Source: an uncultured Collinsella sp.
GTDB taxonomy: Bacteria > Actinomycetota > Coriobacteriia > Coriobacteriales > Coriobacteriaceae
Direction of reading: 5' to 3'
NCBI GenBank assembly: GCA_900540985.1
Contig: UQIC01000008.1
Location: 6,037 to 70,036 of the forward strand
Length of the DNA: 64,000 nucleotides
Shown here one piece after another: positions 48,201-55,590 of the stretch. The translations under genes were made by a program, and so were the position numbers. Under the pieces are notes generated by a model, which made no database searches, was not told the DNA's origin, and was given only the letters and a program-made list of their open reading frames with translations. Position 1 is the first letter of the stretch. Every line of letters starts with the position of its first letter.

Positions 48201-49900
48201 CGCACCAGCTGACAGGCCGTACGGGAGTCCTCGAGCAGGTTGCCGTGGTTGCCCAGGTAGAGCGTGGTCGAGGTGACCATATGCTCGCGAAGAGCGTCGA
48301 TGGGCGGATTCGTGACCTGAGCGAACAGCTGATAGAAGTAGTCGAAGAACGAGCGCGTCTTCTTGGACAGGCAGGCCAGCGGCGCATCGATACCCATCGA
48401 GGCGAGCGGCGCCTTGCCCTGCTGGGCCATGGGACGCACGACTTCGTCAACATCATCCCAGTGATACCCGAGCTTGGCCATGTGCACGGCGGCGGGCACC
48501 TCGGTATCCTCGGCGGGCGCGGGCGCGACGGGCTTGTCGAGCGCGTCGACGGTCAGCGTCTCCTCGGCGATCCAGTCGCGATAGGGCTTTTCCTTGGCGT
48601 AACGGGCGCGCAGCTCGTCGTTGTAGATGACGCGGCCGCGGGCAAAATCGACCTCGAGCATCTGGCCCGGTCCCAGACAGCCGCTCGTCAGGATGTTCTC
48701 GGGGCTCACCTCGATGGTGCCCACCTCGCTTGCCAGCATAAAGCGACCGTCGCGCGTCACATAGTAGCGGGCGGGACGCAGGCCGTTACGGTCGAGGGCG
48801 GCACCCAGGGTACGGCCGTCGGTAAAGGCGATGGCCGCCGGGCCATCCCACGGCTCCATAAGCATGGACTGGTAGGCATCGTAGGCGCGGCGTTCCTCAC
48901 TCAGGCTGTCGTTGTGGTCCCACGGCTCGGGCAGCAGCATGGACGCGGCACGCGTAAGCGGGCGACCGTTCATGACCAGGAACTCAAGCACATTGTCCAG
49001 AATCGCGGAGTCGGAACCCTCGCGGTTGATGATGGGCATCACGCGCTCAAGATCGTGCTGCAGCACGGGGCTGTACAGGTTGGGTTCGCGGGCGCGAATC
49101 CAGTTGACGTTACCCTTGAGGGTGTTGATCTCGCCGTTGTGGATGATAAAGCGGTTGGGGTGCGCGCGCTCCCAACTGGGCGTGGTGTTGGTGGAGTAGC
49201 GCGAGTGGACGAGCGCCACGGCCGTCTTGACGGCGGCGTCGTTGAGATCGATGAAGAAGCGGCGCATCTGCGTGGCAACCAACATGCCCTTGTACACGAT
49301 GGTGCGCGAGCTCATGGAGCACACATAGAAGATCTTGTCGCGCAGGGCAAACTCGGCGTCGGCCTTCTTTTCGATGGTGCGGCGGCACACGTACAGGCGG
49401 CGCTCGAAGGCGTCGCCGGCGGGCGTGTCGTCCGGACGGCCCAGGAAAGCCTGCAAGATGGTGGGCATGCAGGCGCGGGCTGTCTCGCCCAGGTCGTGCG
49501 GGTCGACCGGCACCTCGCGCCAAAAGAGCAGCGGCACGCCGGCCTCGGCGCAGCCCTCCTCAAACACGCGACGGGCATCCTCTACGCCCTTGTCGTCCTG
49601 CGGGAAGAACAGCATGGCCACGCCATAGTCGCCCTCTGCCGGCAGAATCTGGCCGCACTTTTGAGCCTCTTTGCGGAAAAAATGATGCGGAACCTGGAAC
49701 AGGATGCCGGCGCCGTCGCCGGTGTTCTTCTCGAGTCCCGTACCGCCGCGGTGCTCCAAGTTGACCAGAATGGACAGCGCGTCGTCCAGAATCTGGTGAT
49801 GGCGCTCGCCGTTGATATCGGCAAGCGCGCCGATGCCACATGCATCGTGGTCGAATTCGGGGCGATAAAGGCCCTGCTGCTGAGCGGAATCTGCCTGCAT
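45203..49900 (-). CDS. gltB: Glutamate synthase, large subunit
   Basis: 1565 residues, the usual full length. HDACGIG near the N-terminus places the catalytic cysteine at Cys21, exposed after removal of a propeptide. Further on are the FMN/2-oxoglutarate domain (SGEGGEDP, PGEGGHLPG), the 3Fe-4S cysteines (CLMRRDCQQDTCPAGIATQ) and the C-terminal beta-helix rich in GxxxG. The start at 49900 follows GGGGAGGATC. It is cotranscribed with gltD. Confidence 0.96.
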   Translation of the reverse strand: MQADSAQQQGLYRPEFDHDACGIGALADINGERHHQILDDALSILVNLEHRGGTGLEKNTGDGAGILFQVPHHFFRKEAQKCGQILPAEGDYGVAMLFFPQDDKGVEDARRVFEEGCAEAGVPLLFWREVPVDPHDLGETARACMPTILQAFLGRPDDTPAGDAFERRLYVCRRTIEKKADAEFALRDKIFYVCSMSSRTIVYKGMLVATQMRRFFIDLNDAAVKTAVALVHSRYSTNTTPSWERAHPNRFIIHNGEINTLKGNVNWIRAREPNLYSPVLQHDLERVMPIINREGSDSAILDNVLEFLVMNGRPLTRAASMLLPEPWDHNDSLSEERRAYDAYQSMLMEPWDGPAAIAFTDGRTLGAALDRNGLRPARYYVTRDGRFMLASEVGTIEVSPENILTSGCLGPGQMLEVDFARGRVIYNDELRARYAKEKPYRDWIAEETLTVDALDKPVAPAPAEDTEVPAAVHMAKLGYHWDDVDEVVRPMAQQGKAPLASMGIDAPLACLSKKTRSFFDYFYQLFAQVTNPPIDALREHMVTSTTLYLGNHGNLLEDSRTACQLVRLERPLLSEEEFERICAIDRVGFKTRRFRAVYRRDAGEGALQAALKQLAEDVEAAVRDGVNIVVLSDRAAAGEVPVPSLLAVGCVHNHLIRAGVRTFADIVVECGDAVSPHDFAALVGYSASGIYPYNAHACIRDLAAHGDLDVTAEQGIANYNKAATAGIVSIMSKMGISTVQSYHSAQIFEAVGFTPEFVNAYFAGTVSRVGGMGVEDVEREQNERYDAALAILKSPAPDQLPTLGLTKWRPLGGEDHLIDPQTVYLLQTACREDSYDTFKEYSARLHRTGRAVRLRDLLDFNANGRTPVSLDEVEPALNIVRRFNTGAMSYGSISKEAHECMAIAMNRLHGRSNSGEGGEDPRRETPLVNGDSKNSAIKQVASARFGVTSRYLCSAFEIQIKMAQGAKPGEGGHLPGKKVYPWIAVVRQSTPGIGLISPPPHHDIYSIEDLAELIFDLKNANPGARVSVKLVSEAGVGTIATGVAKGLANKVWAVGPNGGSGAAARDSIWHAGLPLELGLAEAQQTLLQNGLRSRVVLEADGKLTDGTDVAVACLLGAEEFGFATMPLISMGCLMRRDCQQDTCPAGIATQNCRLRRGFRGKPEHVEHFMLFVAEQLREVMASLGFRTVDEMVGHPECLRQIEVPGNRKANLLDLSPVLASATCEFGAHIPGADGRHFLPQMAADSELDKTLDSTLFVPYTADARAHLRPIRFRADIANVNRCVGTILGNAVTKAHPEGLPAGSITIDCDGSAGQSFGAFLPRGITLNVCGDANDYFGKGLSGGEVSVRPNPHATYKFDENIIVGNVAFFGATSGRGFINGLAGQRFGVRNSGATVVVEGCGNHGCEYMTGGLALILGEVGQNFAAGMTGGVAYVFDQYGTLSARVNHESVELKAPTAGELAQIRELIQEHVDATQSPRGIKLLYSFDSMSKHFVKVIPTEYERVLAIVAAAEAIGKTHAQAEELAFDIVTGRADAADVARFDVAGGVAGAAPTTASSVASTKKEA

Positions 49901-49992
49901 CGCGATCCTCCCCTAGGTGTTAGACAGTCAGTTGACTAGGCATACTAGGTGCATCGCCGGCCCGTTGTGTTTCCCGCCCGTTTCGAAACAAT

Positions 49993-50067
49993 CGCGTAAC
50001 GCACACCCTACGAGTGGACACCGCCGACCTCAAGGACGGCAACAAGGGCCCCAAGTTCGACCTGTAA
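49993..50067 (+). pseudogene. Possible gene remnant (C-terminal tail)
   Basis: In the 362-bp gap between gltB and mntH, VDTADLKDGNKGPKFDL ends in TAA, and nearly every codon is the GC-ending one the host prefers. Such biased codons in a short intergenic frame suggest the tail of a lost gene. The parent protein is not recognised, and no start or ribosome binding site is present. Confidence 0.3.
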
Positions 50068-50083
50068 GCTCACTGCTTCAAAC

Positions 50084-50140
50084 ATCTCAATCTGTAACAG
50101 TAAGACCCAATTTCCATCCCTAGTTGTTACAGATCAAGAC
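50084..50140. repeat. Family A palindrome A12 (single)
   Basis: Arms ATCTCAATCTGTAACA and TGTTACAGATCAAGAC with a 25-nt loop; the only complete element without a neighbour. Confidence 0.88.
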
Positions 50141-50197
50141 ATTTCGGCAATCCCCTTTCACCAGCCTATCCAAATACAACAATTTTGTTAGTCTTGG

Positions 50198-50226
50198 TTA
50201 ACTTTTTAGCCTAAAACAGGTATCCT
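50198..50226 (+). promoter_or_regulatory. mntH promoter with candidate metal-repressor operator
   Basis: TTAACT (50198-50203), 17 nt, TATCCT (50221-50226). The spacer holds TTTTAGCCTAAAA (50204-50216), an A+T-rich palindrome like DtxR/MntR boxes. Repression by manganese or iron is plausible. Confidence 0.5.
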
Positions 50227-50262
50227 TTGCGGCGTCAAACAAACGGCACGCAGGAGCGCACC

Positions 50263-51519
50263 ATGCTCAACCATCTCAAACAACACTTTGACTCGCACCG
50301 CACCGGAGGCCACGGAGGTCTGGATATCGCCCGGCACATCGGCCCCGGGCTACTCGTGACCGTCGGCTTTATCGACCCGGGCAACTGGGCCTCCAATATG
50401 GCCGCGGGCTCGCAGTTTGGCTACGCGCTGCTGTGGATCGTCACGCTGTCCACGATTATGCTCATCGCGTTGCAGCACAACGCGGCGCACCTGGGCATCG
50501 CCACGGGCACCTGTCTTGCCGAGGCCACGACACGCTACCTCCCCCGCATCGTGGGACGCGCGGTACTCGCCAGCGCCTATCTCGCGACCATCGCCACCGC
50601 CATGGCCGAAGTCCTGGGCGGTGCAATCGCGCTTCAAATGCTCTTTGGCCTGCCCGTACGCGGCGGCTGCACCATCGTCGCGGCGGCATCGATTGCCATG
50701 CTCATGACAAGCTCCTACAAACGCGCCGAACGCTGGATCATCGCCTTCGTGGGCGTGGTAGGACTCTCGTTTTTGGCTGAGCTTACGCTGGTCAAGGTCG
50801 ACTGGCCGCAGGCCGCCGCAAGCTGGATCACACCCAGTATGCCCACCGGCTCGGCCGCGATTATCGTAAGTGTCCTAGGCGCGGTTGTTATGCCTCACAA
50901 CCTCTTCCTGCACTCCGAGGTCATCCAATCCATGCACTTCGAAGGCCAAGGCGAGCAGGTTATCGAGGAACGTCTGCGCTACGAGCTCTTCGACACGCTC
51001 TTTTCGATGGGCGTGGGCTGGGCGATCAACTCGGCCATGGTCATCCTGGCCGCAACGACCTTCTTTGCGCACGGCATTGTCGTAGACGACCTCGCCGTCG
51101 CAGCGGACACGCTCTCCCCCATTCTGGGCCCGGCAAGCTCGACCATCTTTGCGGTGGCACTGCTGTTTGCGGGCATATCGAGTAGTGTGACGGCGGGCAT
51201 GGCGGCGGGCACCATCACCGCGGGCATGTTCGACGAGGAATACGACATCCACGACCGACATTCCTCGATCGGGGTGGCGGCTTGTTTCGTCGGCGCAGTG
51301 GCGGCGTGCTTGGTCGTCCCAAATCCTTTTGAGGGTCTCATCTGGAGTCAGGCGCTGCTGTCGCTTCAGTTGCCGATTACGGTCTTTGTGCTCATACGGC
51401 TCACCAGCTCACGCCGTGTCATGGGCAAATACGTCAACTCGCGCCCGCTCAACGCGCTGCTCGTAGGGATCGGTGCCATCGTGACGATTCTCGACATCGT
51501 GCTGCTAACGGGAATGTAA
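50263..51519 (+). CDS. mntH: Nramp family divalent metal transporter
   Basis: 418 residues with about eleven membrane helices. DPGNW in the first helix and MPHN in the sixth are the metal-binding motifs of Nramp proteins, which import Mn2+ or Fe2+ with protons. The start at 50263 follows CAGGAG; an upstream in-frame start at 50227 is less well placed. Monocistronic, with a metal-type operator in the promoter. Manganese versus iron cannot be decided from sequence. Confidence 0.9.
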   Translation: MLNHLKQHFDSHRTGGHGGLDIARHIGPGLLVTVGFIDPGNWASNMAAGSQFGYALLWIVTLSTIMLIALQHNAAHLGIATGTCLAEATTRYLPRIVGRAVLASAYLATIATAMAEVLGGAIALQMLFGLPVRGGCTIVAAASIAMLMTSSYKRAERWIIAFVGVVGLSFLAELTLVKVDWPQAAASWITPSMPTGSAAIIVSVLGAVVMPHNLFLHSEVIQSMHFEGQGEQVIEERLRYELFDTLFSMGVGWAINSAMVILAATTFFAHGIVVDDLAVAADTLSPILGPASSTIFAVALLFAGISSSVTAGMAAGTITAGMFDEEYDIHDRHSSIGVAACFVGAVAACLVVPNPFEGLIWSQALLSLQLPITVFVLIRLTSSRRVMGKYVNSRPLNALLVGIGAIVTILDIVLLTGM

Positions 51520-51548
51520 TTGGGATGGCGTGGCTGTCCAGATATAAC

Positions 51549-51564
51549 GTCTTAATCTGTAACA
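51549..51564 (+). repeat. Half of a family A palindrome (decayed)
   Basis: GTCTTAATCTGTAACA is a left arm; at the expected 25-nt distance only a scrambled right arm is present. Confidence 0.65.
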
Positions 51565-51597
51565 CGTGAGACCGTTTTAAACCGTCAGATAAATCAA

Positions 51598-51631
51598 AAG
51601 GGTCCCGGCCGAGAATTCGACCGGGACCCTT
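51598..51631. terminator. Intrinsic terminator
   Basis: AAGGGTCCCGG / CCGGGACCCTT, perfect 11-bp stem. Read on the minus strand it is followed by TTTGATTT, so it best serves the rubredoxin gene; mntH may share it. Confidence 0.75.
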
Positions 51632-51670
51632 GGACAGAGCTATGTTCGGCTTTCGCCGTGTGCCTGCGAG

Positions 51671-51814
51671 TTACTCCTCGACGAGCTCAAACTGATCGGG
51701 ACCGACGCCGCACACCGGGCACACGTAATCCTCGGGCAGCTCGGGCGTGTCGACCTCAACCTCGTAACCGCAAACGGTGCACACAAACTTATACGTCTTC
51801 TTTTCCTCAGCCAT
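51671..51814 (-). CDS. Rubredoxin-like protein (47 residues)
   Basis: Short gene encoding YKFVCTVCGYEVEVD and DYVCPVCGVGPDQFELVEE: the two CxxC knuckles that hold one iron in rubredoxins. The start at 51814 follows AGGAG. The protein should shuttle electrons in the cytoplasm, for example in anaerobes' oxygen or peroxide reduction. The flavin reductase gene lies 88 bp upstream on the same strand; in related bacteria both domains are often one polypeptide. A+T-rich DNA before the start (about 51840-51895) holds a likely promoter (TTGCAT, 16 nt, TATACT). Confidence 0.85.
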   Translation of the reverse strand: MAEEKKTYKFVCTVCGYEVEVDTPELPEDYVCPVCGVGPDQFELVEE

Positions 51815-51902
51815 GATGTTCTCCTCTCGAACGTGACTGCTGGTGTACTTACTTATTAGTATATATTCTCAATAGTATAATGCAAGTATTTTTAGAACAT
51901 TT

Positions 51903-52406
51903 CTAGCCTTGATACGACGAGGCTTTGGGCGGCGTCTTGCCCTTTAGCACCTTGTGATAGTAGTCGTACGTCAGCGGCGTCTCGTCGCTCAGGCGCTCGG
52001 CATCCTCGACCTCGCCAATAAACAGCAGATGCGTGCCCACATCCACAGTGTCGATCAAACGGCAGCTAAACAGGGCCGCCGCGTGCTCAGGCACATAGGG
52101 CATGCCCAGAGCCGTCTCGCGGGTCTCGTATTTGGCAAACTTGTCATAATCGCTGCTGGTGCGGAACCCAAAGTTACCGATGTAGAGCATGTCGGCGGTC
52201 TGATCGATCACGGTCAGCGCGAACGCTTTGGCCGATGCGATGACGCCCGAGGTGACATTGTCCTTGTTCACGGCAACCGAAATACGCGGCGGCATGGACG
52301 TCACCTGCACCGCAGTGTTGATGACGCAGCCGGCGCGCAACCCGTCTGCCGCAGCGCTCACCACGTACAGACCGCTCGGCATGGTAAAGAACGCAGTTTT
52401 GTCCAT
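51903..52406 (-). CDS. Flavin reductase-like FMN-binding protein
   Basis: 167 residues of the flavin reductase/high-molecular-weight rubredoxin family: TMPSGLYVVSA, PPRISVAVNKDN, ALTVID, and GNFGFRTSSDYDKF in the FMN-binding beta barrel. It transfers electrons between NAD(P)H, FMN and a partner such as rubredoxin, encoded next. The start at 52406 follows GGGGAG. An open frame to 52598 runs through a terminator and repeat B3, so it was not used. Confidence 0.82.
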   Translation of the reverse strand: MDKTAFFTMPSGLYVVSAAADGLRAGCVINTAVQVTSMPPRISVAVNKDNVTSGVIASAKAFALTVIDQTADMLYIGNFGFRTSSDYDKFAKYETRETALGMPYVPEHAAALFSCRLIDTVDVGTHLLFIGEVEDAERLSDETPLTYDYYHKVLKGKTPPKASSYQG

Positions 52407-52457
52407 AACGATCACTCCCCTAGCTCGGGTTGGAACCTCATGAATGTATGTACCCAC

Positions 52458-52491
52458 AAAAAAGGCGGCACCCATAACGGACGCCGCCTTT
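52458..52491 (-). terminator. Intrinsic terminator after smpB
   Basis: Minus strand: AAAGGCGGC / GCCGCCTTT followed by TTTT. Confidence 0.85.
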
Positions 52492-52533
52492 GAGACATAT
52501 GTGTCAGAACAGTAAGAAAGATGAGACGCCCGC

Positions 52534-52600
52534 AGTTGCGGTGAAATAGGGACTGAATAGCCCCTCAAACAGGCAAAACAGTCCGTATTCCACCGCAACT
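52534..52600. repeat. Family B palindrome B3
   Basis: 67 bp, arms AGTTGCGGTGAAATAGGGACT and AGTCCGTATTCCACCGCAACT; 12 bp past the smpB stop codon. Confidence 0.88.
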
Positions 52601-52612
52601 TATGCAGAGTGC

Positions 52613-53083
52613 CTAGCGGTTGCGTTCCTTAAGGGCGCGGTCGATCTCGCGTTGGACATCACGCTTGGCCATGTCCTCGCGCTTGTCGTAGAGCTTCTTG
52701 CCGCGACCCAGACCCAGCAGCAGCTTTACGCGGCCGTCCGTATTAAAGTAGAGCTCCAACGGAACCAGCGCATAACCACGGTTGCGAAGTTTGCCGTCAA
52801 GAAAGTCGATCTCCTTGCGGTGCAGCAGCAGACGACGCCGACGATCGGGATCGCGATTCCACACGCCACCATGGCTATAAGGGTGGATATGCAGGCCGAC
52901 GAGCCAGCACTCGCCGCCACGAATCAGCGCAAAAGTGTCAGTGATCTGACAGGCGCGCTCGCGAATCGACTTGACCTCGGTGCCGCTCAGCTCAATACCG
53001 CACTCAAACGTCTCATCGATAAAGTACTCGTGATGTGCCGAGCGATTCTTGGAAATGAGTTTGCGCTCGCGCTTACTGGGCAT
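52613..53083 (-). CDS. smpB: SsrA-binding protein SmpB
   Basis: 156 residues. NRSAHHEYFIDETFECGIEL and GTEVKSIR begin the OB-fold, and HIHPYSHGGVWN then DPDRRRRLLLHRKEI are the tmRNA-contacting residues. With tmRNA it rescues stalled ribosomes. The start at 53083 follows AAGGAGG and overlaps the TPR gene stop by 11 bases, so the pair is translationally coupled. Confidence 0.95.
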   Translation of the reverse strand: MPSKRERKLISKNRSAHHEYFIDETFECGIELSGTEVKSIRERACQITDTFALIRGGECWLVGLHIHPYSHGGVWNRDPDRRRRLLLHRKEIDFLDGKLRNRGYALVPLELYFNTDGRVKLLLGLGRGKKLYDKREDMAKRDVQREIDRALKERNR

Positions 53084-53990
53084 CGCCGGCCTCCTTGGCG
53101 CCATCGGTTCCCTTGTCGGCACCTGCGCGCTTTGCCTTGCGCTCGGCATTGAGCTCGGCATCGCTCTCGCGCACCAGTTTGATAATCGCCGCGCAGGCCT
53201 CCTCGCCCACCAAGTCGCGAGCACGCACCGTCAGGCGCGTCGCCTCCTGCTTGTCGCCGTCGCTTGCAGCATCGGTCGCACACATGATCAGGCAGATGGC
53301 GATCTCGGCCGAAGGTGAGGTCGGCACGCCCTGCAGGGCGAGCTCACCCATCACGTGGTCGTCGCTCTCATCGGCGGCATCCGGATAGGTGGTATGGATC
53401 TTGTTGAGCAGGCGCGTCGTATGCGCATCGTTGGGCGCCAGGCGCAGCGCCAGACGCGCGCAGCCCACGGCAGCCGAAACGTTCTCGGTCTCGGGCTCCA
53501 AGAAGTACTGACCTAGATTGGCGTAAGCGCGGGCGGCGCACTTGCCATCGCTTGCACGCTCCAGCACCGAGAACGAGAGCGATGCCCATTCCTGCTTGTC
53601 CTCGAGAGCGCGGAACAGCTCGGCCAGATCCAGGCGGTAGTTGCAGTTCATGGGGTCCCAGCGCACGGCCTGCATCAAGGCGTTGCGAGCACTCACATAA
53701 TCCTGCTGGCGAATGTAGGCAAACGCCATGTCAGAGTACAGGCGGTCAAACGGCACCTCGACCTGCACGAGCTCGCGCGGATCCTTCTCCACGCGGCGAT
53801 AGGCCAAGCGCTCAAACTTGCTATCGAAGCTAAAGTATTGACGCTTCTCCTCCGTCTTGCACTCAGCGTCGATATACTCCTCGGCGAGCTCCACCAGACG
53901 CTCCAGCAGCGGCGTCGCCGTAGCCAGGTCGCCCTGCGCCAGATAGTTCTCGGCATACGTGATGTCTTGCAAGCTGATGGGCAGATCCAT
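53073..53990 (-). CDS. TPR-like protein upstream of smpB
   Basis: 305 residues, almost all helical. Repeated helix pairs (AENYLAQGDLATATPLLERLVEL, DMAFAYIRQQDYVSARNALMQAV, YANLGQYFLEPETENVSAAVGCA) fit tetratricopeptide repeats, a protein-binding scaffold. The last 40 residues are Lys/Ala/Asp-rich and disordered. The start at 53990 follows GAGGAG. Coupling with smpB suggests a role linked to translation, but the function is unknown. Confidence 0.7.
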   Translation of the reverse strand: MDLPISLQDITYAENYLAQGDLATATPLLERLVELAEEYIDAECKTEEKRQYFSFDSKFERLAYRRVEKDPRELVQVEVPFDRLYSDMAFAYIRQQDYVSARNALMQAVRWDPMNCNYRLDLAELFRALEDKQEWASLSFSVLERASDGKCAARAYANLGQYFLEPETENVSAAVGCARLALRLAPNDAHTTRLLNKIHTTYPDAADESDDHVMGELALQGVPTSPSAEIAICLIMCATDAASDGDKQEATRLTVRARDLVGEEACAAIIKLVRESDAELNAERKAKRAGADKGTDGAKEAGDAQ

Positions 53991-54049
53991 GGCTACTCCT
54001 CGATCCGGGCGGCAGACTCAACGCGCGCCTTAAGCATCGGTCAATACAC

Positions 54050-54078
54050 AAAACCCGGGTCTCTTACGAGGCCCGGGC
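54050..54078 (-). terminator. Terminator of the tRNA unit
   Basis: Minus strand: GCCCGGG / CCCGGGT followed by TTTG, just beyond tRNA-Glu. Confidence 0.75.
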
Positions 54079-54090
54079 ATTCAATTTTGG

Positions 54091-54164
54091 TAGCCCGTAC
54101 CAGATTCGAACTGGTGATCTCCGCCTTGAGAGGGCGGCGTCCTAAACCGCTAGACGAACGGGCC
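54091..54164 (-). tRNA. tRNA-Glu (CTC)
   Basis: 74 nt. Acceptor GGCCCGT/ACGGGCT, T arm with GTTCGAATC, anticodon stem CCGCC/GGCGG around the loop CTCTCAA, giving anticodon CTC. CCA is not fully encoded. Confidence 0.93.
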
Positions 54165-54184
54165 ATATGTAGCAAATGCAATGG

Positions 54185-54255
54185 CTGGGATGGAGGGAGT
54201 CGAACCCCCATTGACGGAACCAGAATCCGCTGTCCTGCCATTAGACGACATCCCA
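54185..54255 (-). tRNA. tRNA-Gln (CTG)
   Basis: 71 nt. Acceptor TGGGATG/CATCCCA, anticodon loop TTCTGGT giving CTG, T arm with GTTCGACTC. It precedes tRNA-Glu by 20 nt in the same transcript. Confidence 0.93.
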
Positions 54256-54299
54256 ATGACTGCATCGCTGCGCTCGGCTGTGCCTTTGCGCAAGAAAGA

Positions 54300-54328
54300 A
54301 ATATACGGGAAGTCTCGCCGTGACGCAA
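54300..54328 (-). promoter_or_regulatory. Promoter of the tRNA-Gln/tRNA-Glu unit
   Basis: Minus strand: TTGCGT (54323-54328), 17 nt, TATATT (54300-54305), about 45 nt before the first tRNA base. Confidence 0.6.
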
Positions 54329-54531
54329 GCCCCAATTTTGACTTTTTTGAAATTCAGTCAAATTGGCCTAATTTAGTCCAACCCGTGAAGGACCTGTGAA
54401 GCCGACCGCTGTACACGAAGGGCAAAACACCGCGAGCGGTAGCCGTCAACCGTTGGCAGATTCTACCGCGAAAACGATAGCACCAGGCAACACAATCGAA
54501 GTATCAATGATCGCGTAGATATCGAGGTACC

Positions 54532-54942
54532 ATGGACGAAGAGCTTGATTACCTATGGGAGACCCTGGGCCTCGAGATCACTGCCGACCTTTGGCCCGAA
54601 CGGGACAAAATCCATCCCACACTGCGCCCCGCCATTACTGTGGTGCAGGCAAAATACCGCCGTGCATCCTTTTTGATCATGCGGATGTCATGGCACGCGG
54701 GACTCCCCGACCTTAAGCGAATCCAGGCAAGCCTCGTCGAGTTGTCCGGTATGCCGACCGTCATATCCGAGGCGCACCTGGAGCAGCGCCAGCGCGAGCG
54801 ACTGCAACAGCAGCGGATTCCCTTTATCTGCCCCGGCGTTCAGGCATATCTGCCCTTTATGGACGAGGAGTACTGGAGCGGCAAGCCCAACAAACACGTA
54901 AAGGTCTACGATCCGCACGAATGGGCACAGCTGGCGGACTGA
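54532..54942 (+). CDS. Unknown 136-residue protein, possibly a winged-helix/MarR-associated fold
   Basis: Soluble and helical. The stretch RQRERLQQQRIPFICPGVQAYLPFMDE recalls the IPFI-P-QLYLP segment found in some MarR-like regulators, where it follows a sensing region, but the winged helix itself is not evident, so the protein may be a truncated relative. The start at 54532 follows GAGG. It is followed directly by the family C palindromes. Confidence 0.55.
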   Translation: MDEELDYLWETLGLEITADLWPERDKIHPTLRPAITVVQAKYRRASFLIMRMSWHAGLPDLKRIQASLVELSGMPTVISEAHLEQRQRERLQQQRIPFICPGVQAYLPFMDEEYWSGKPNKHVKVYDPHEWAQLAD

Positions 54943-54961
54943 CTGGGGCAGGCCCGCCGGC

Positions 54962-55131
54962 GGAAAGTGCGTCCCAGATTTCAAGCTCAAACTGGTCCCC
55001 ACTTTCCCGTCGAGCCCTCAACCGGAAACCGTGTCCCACAATCGAAGCTCAGAATGGGACGTGCTTTCCGCAACCGGCCACTTTGGGAAAGCGCATCCCA
55101 TTCTGGAAGCGAATTCCGGGTCGCACTTTCC
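54962..55131. repeat. Family C palindrome array C1 to C3
   Basis: Three 46-bp elements at 54962-55007, 55024-55069 and 55086-55131, exactly 62 bp apart. Each runs GGAAA-N-GTCCC-type arm, a short centre with GAAGC/CAAGC, and the inverted arm ending in CTTTCC. Confidence 0.85.
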
Positions 55132-55138
55132 GCAGCCG

Positions 55139-55498
55139 CTACAGCAACGCCTCGGCCCAAGCCGCTTCCCTAAAGCCGGGAATCGCAAAGTCGTCGCCCA
55201 CCAGCAGCGGACGCTTGACCAGCATGCCGTCGGTCGCCAGCAGCTCGTAGCACTCCCGATCCGTCATGCCCGCATCCAGACGCGCCTTCAGGCCCAGCTC
55301 TCGATATTTCATGCCCGACGAATTAAAGAAGCGCCGCACCGGCAGCCCCGAACGAGCAATCCAGGTCGCAAGCTCATCAGCCGTGGGATTGTCCAAAACG
55401 ATATCGCGATCGATATACTCTACCCCATGTTCGTCCAGCCATGCCTTGGCCTTCTTACAGGTCGAGCACTTGGGATATTCAACAAACAGTACAGTCAT
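55139..55498 (-). CDS. ArsC/Spx-family thioredoxin-fold protein
   Basis: 119 residues of the ArsC family: FVEYPKCSTCKKAKAWL (CxxC redox site), a TADEL helix, RRFFNSSGMKYRELGL, and KRPLLVGDDFAIPGFREAAWAEAL at the end. The CxxC and length match the YffB/Spx-like branch rather than true arsenate reductase. The reaction is probably thiol-based, the substrate unknown. The start at 55498 follows GGAGG; a longer frame to 55678 has no binding site. Confidence 0.85.
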   Translation of the reverse strand: MTVLFVEYPKCSTCKKAKAWLDEHGVEYIDRDIVLDNPTADELATWIARSGLPVRRFFNSSGMKYRELGLKARLDAGMTDRECYELLATDGMLVKRPLLVGDDFAIPGFREAAWAEALL

Positions 55499-55590
55499 GG
55501 GAATCCTCCGAATATAGATCGGCCAACGCAGGCACACGCCACACGAGGCGCCTTCGTATGATGGGCCAATTGTAGCCCGCGGGTCACACG

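Noticed and set aside
54091..54255. The tRNA pair as an integration site
   Set aside because: No direct repeat of a tRNA 3' end was seen in the flanks and no integrase is adjacent.
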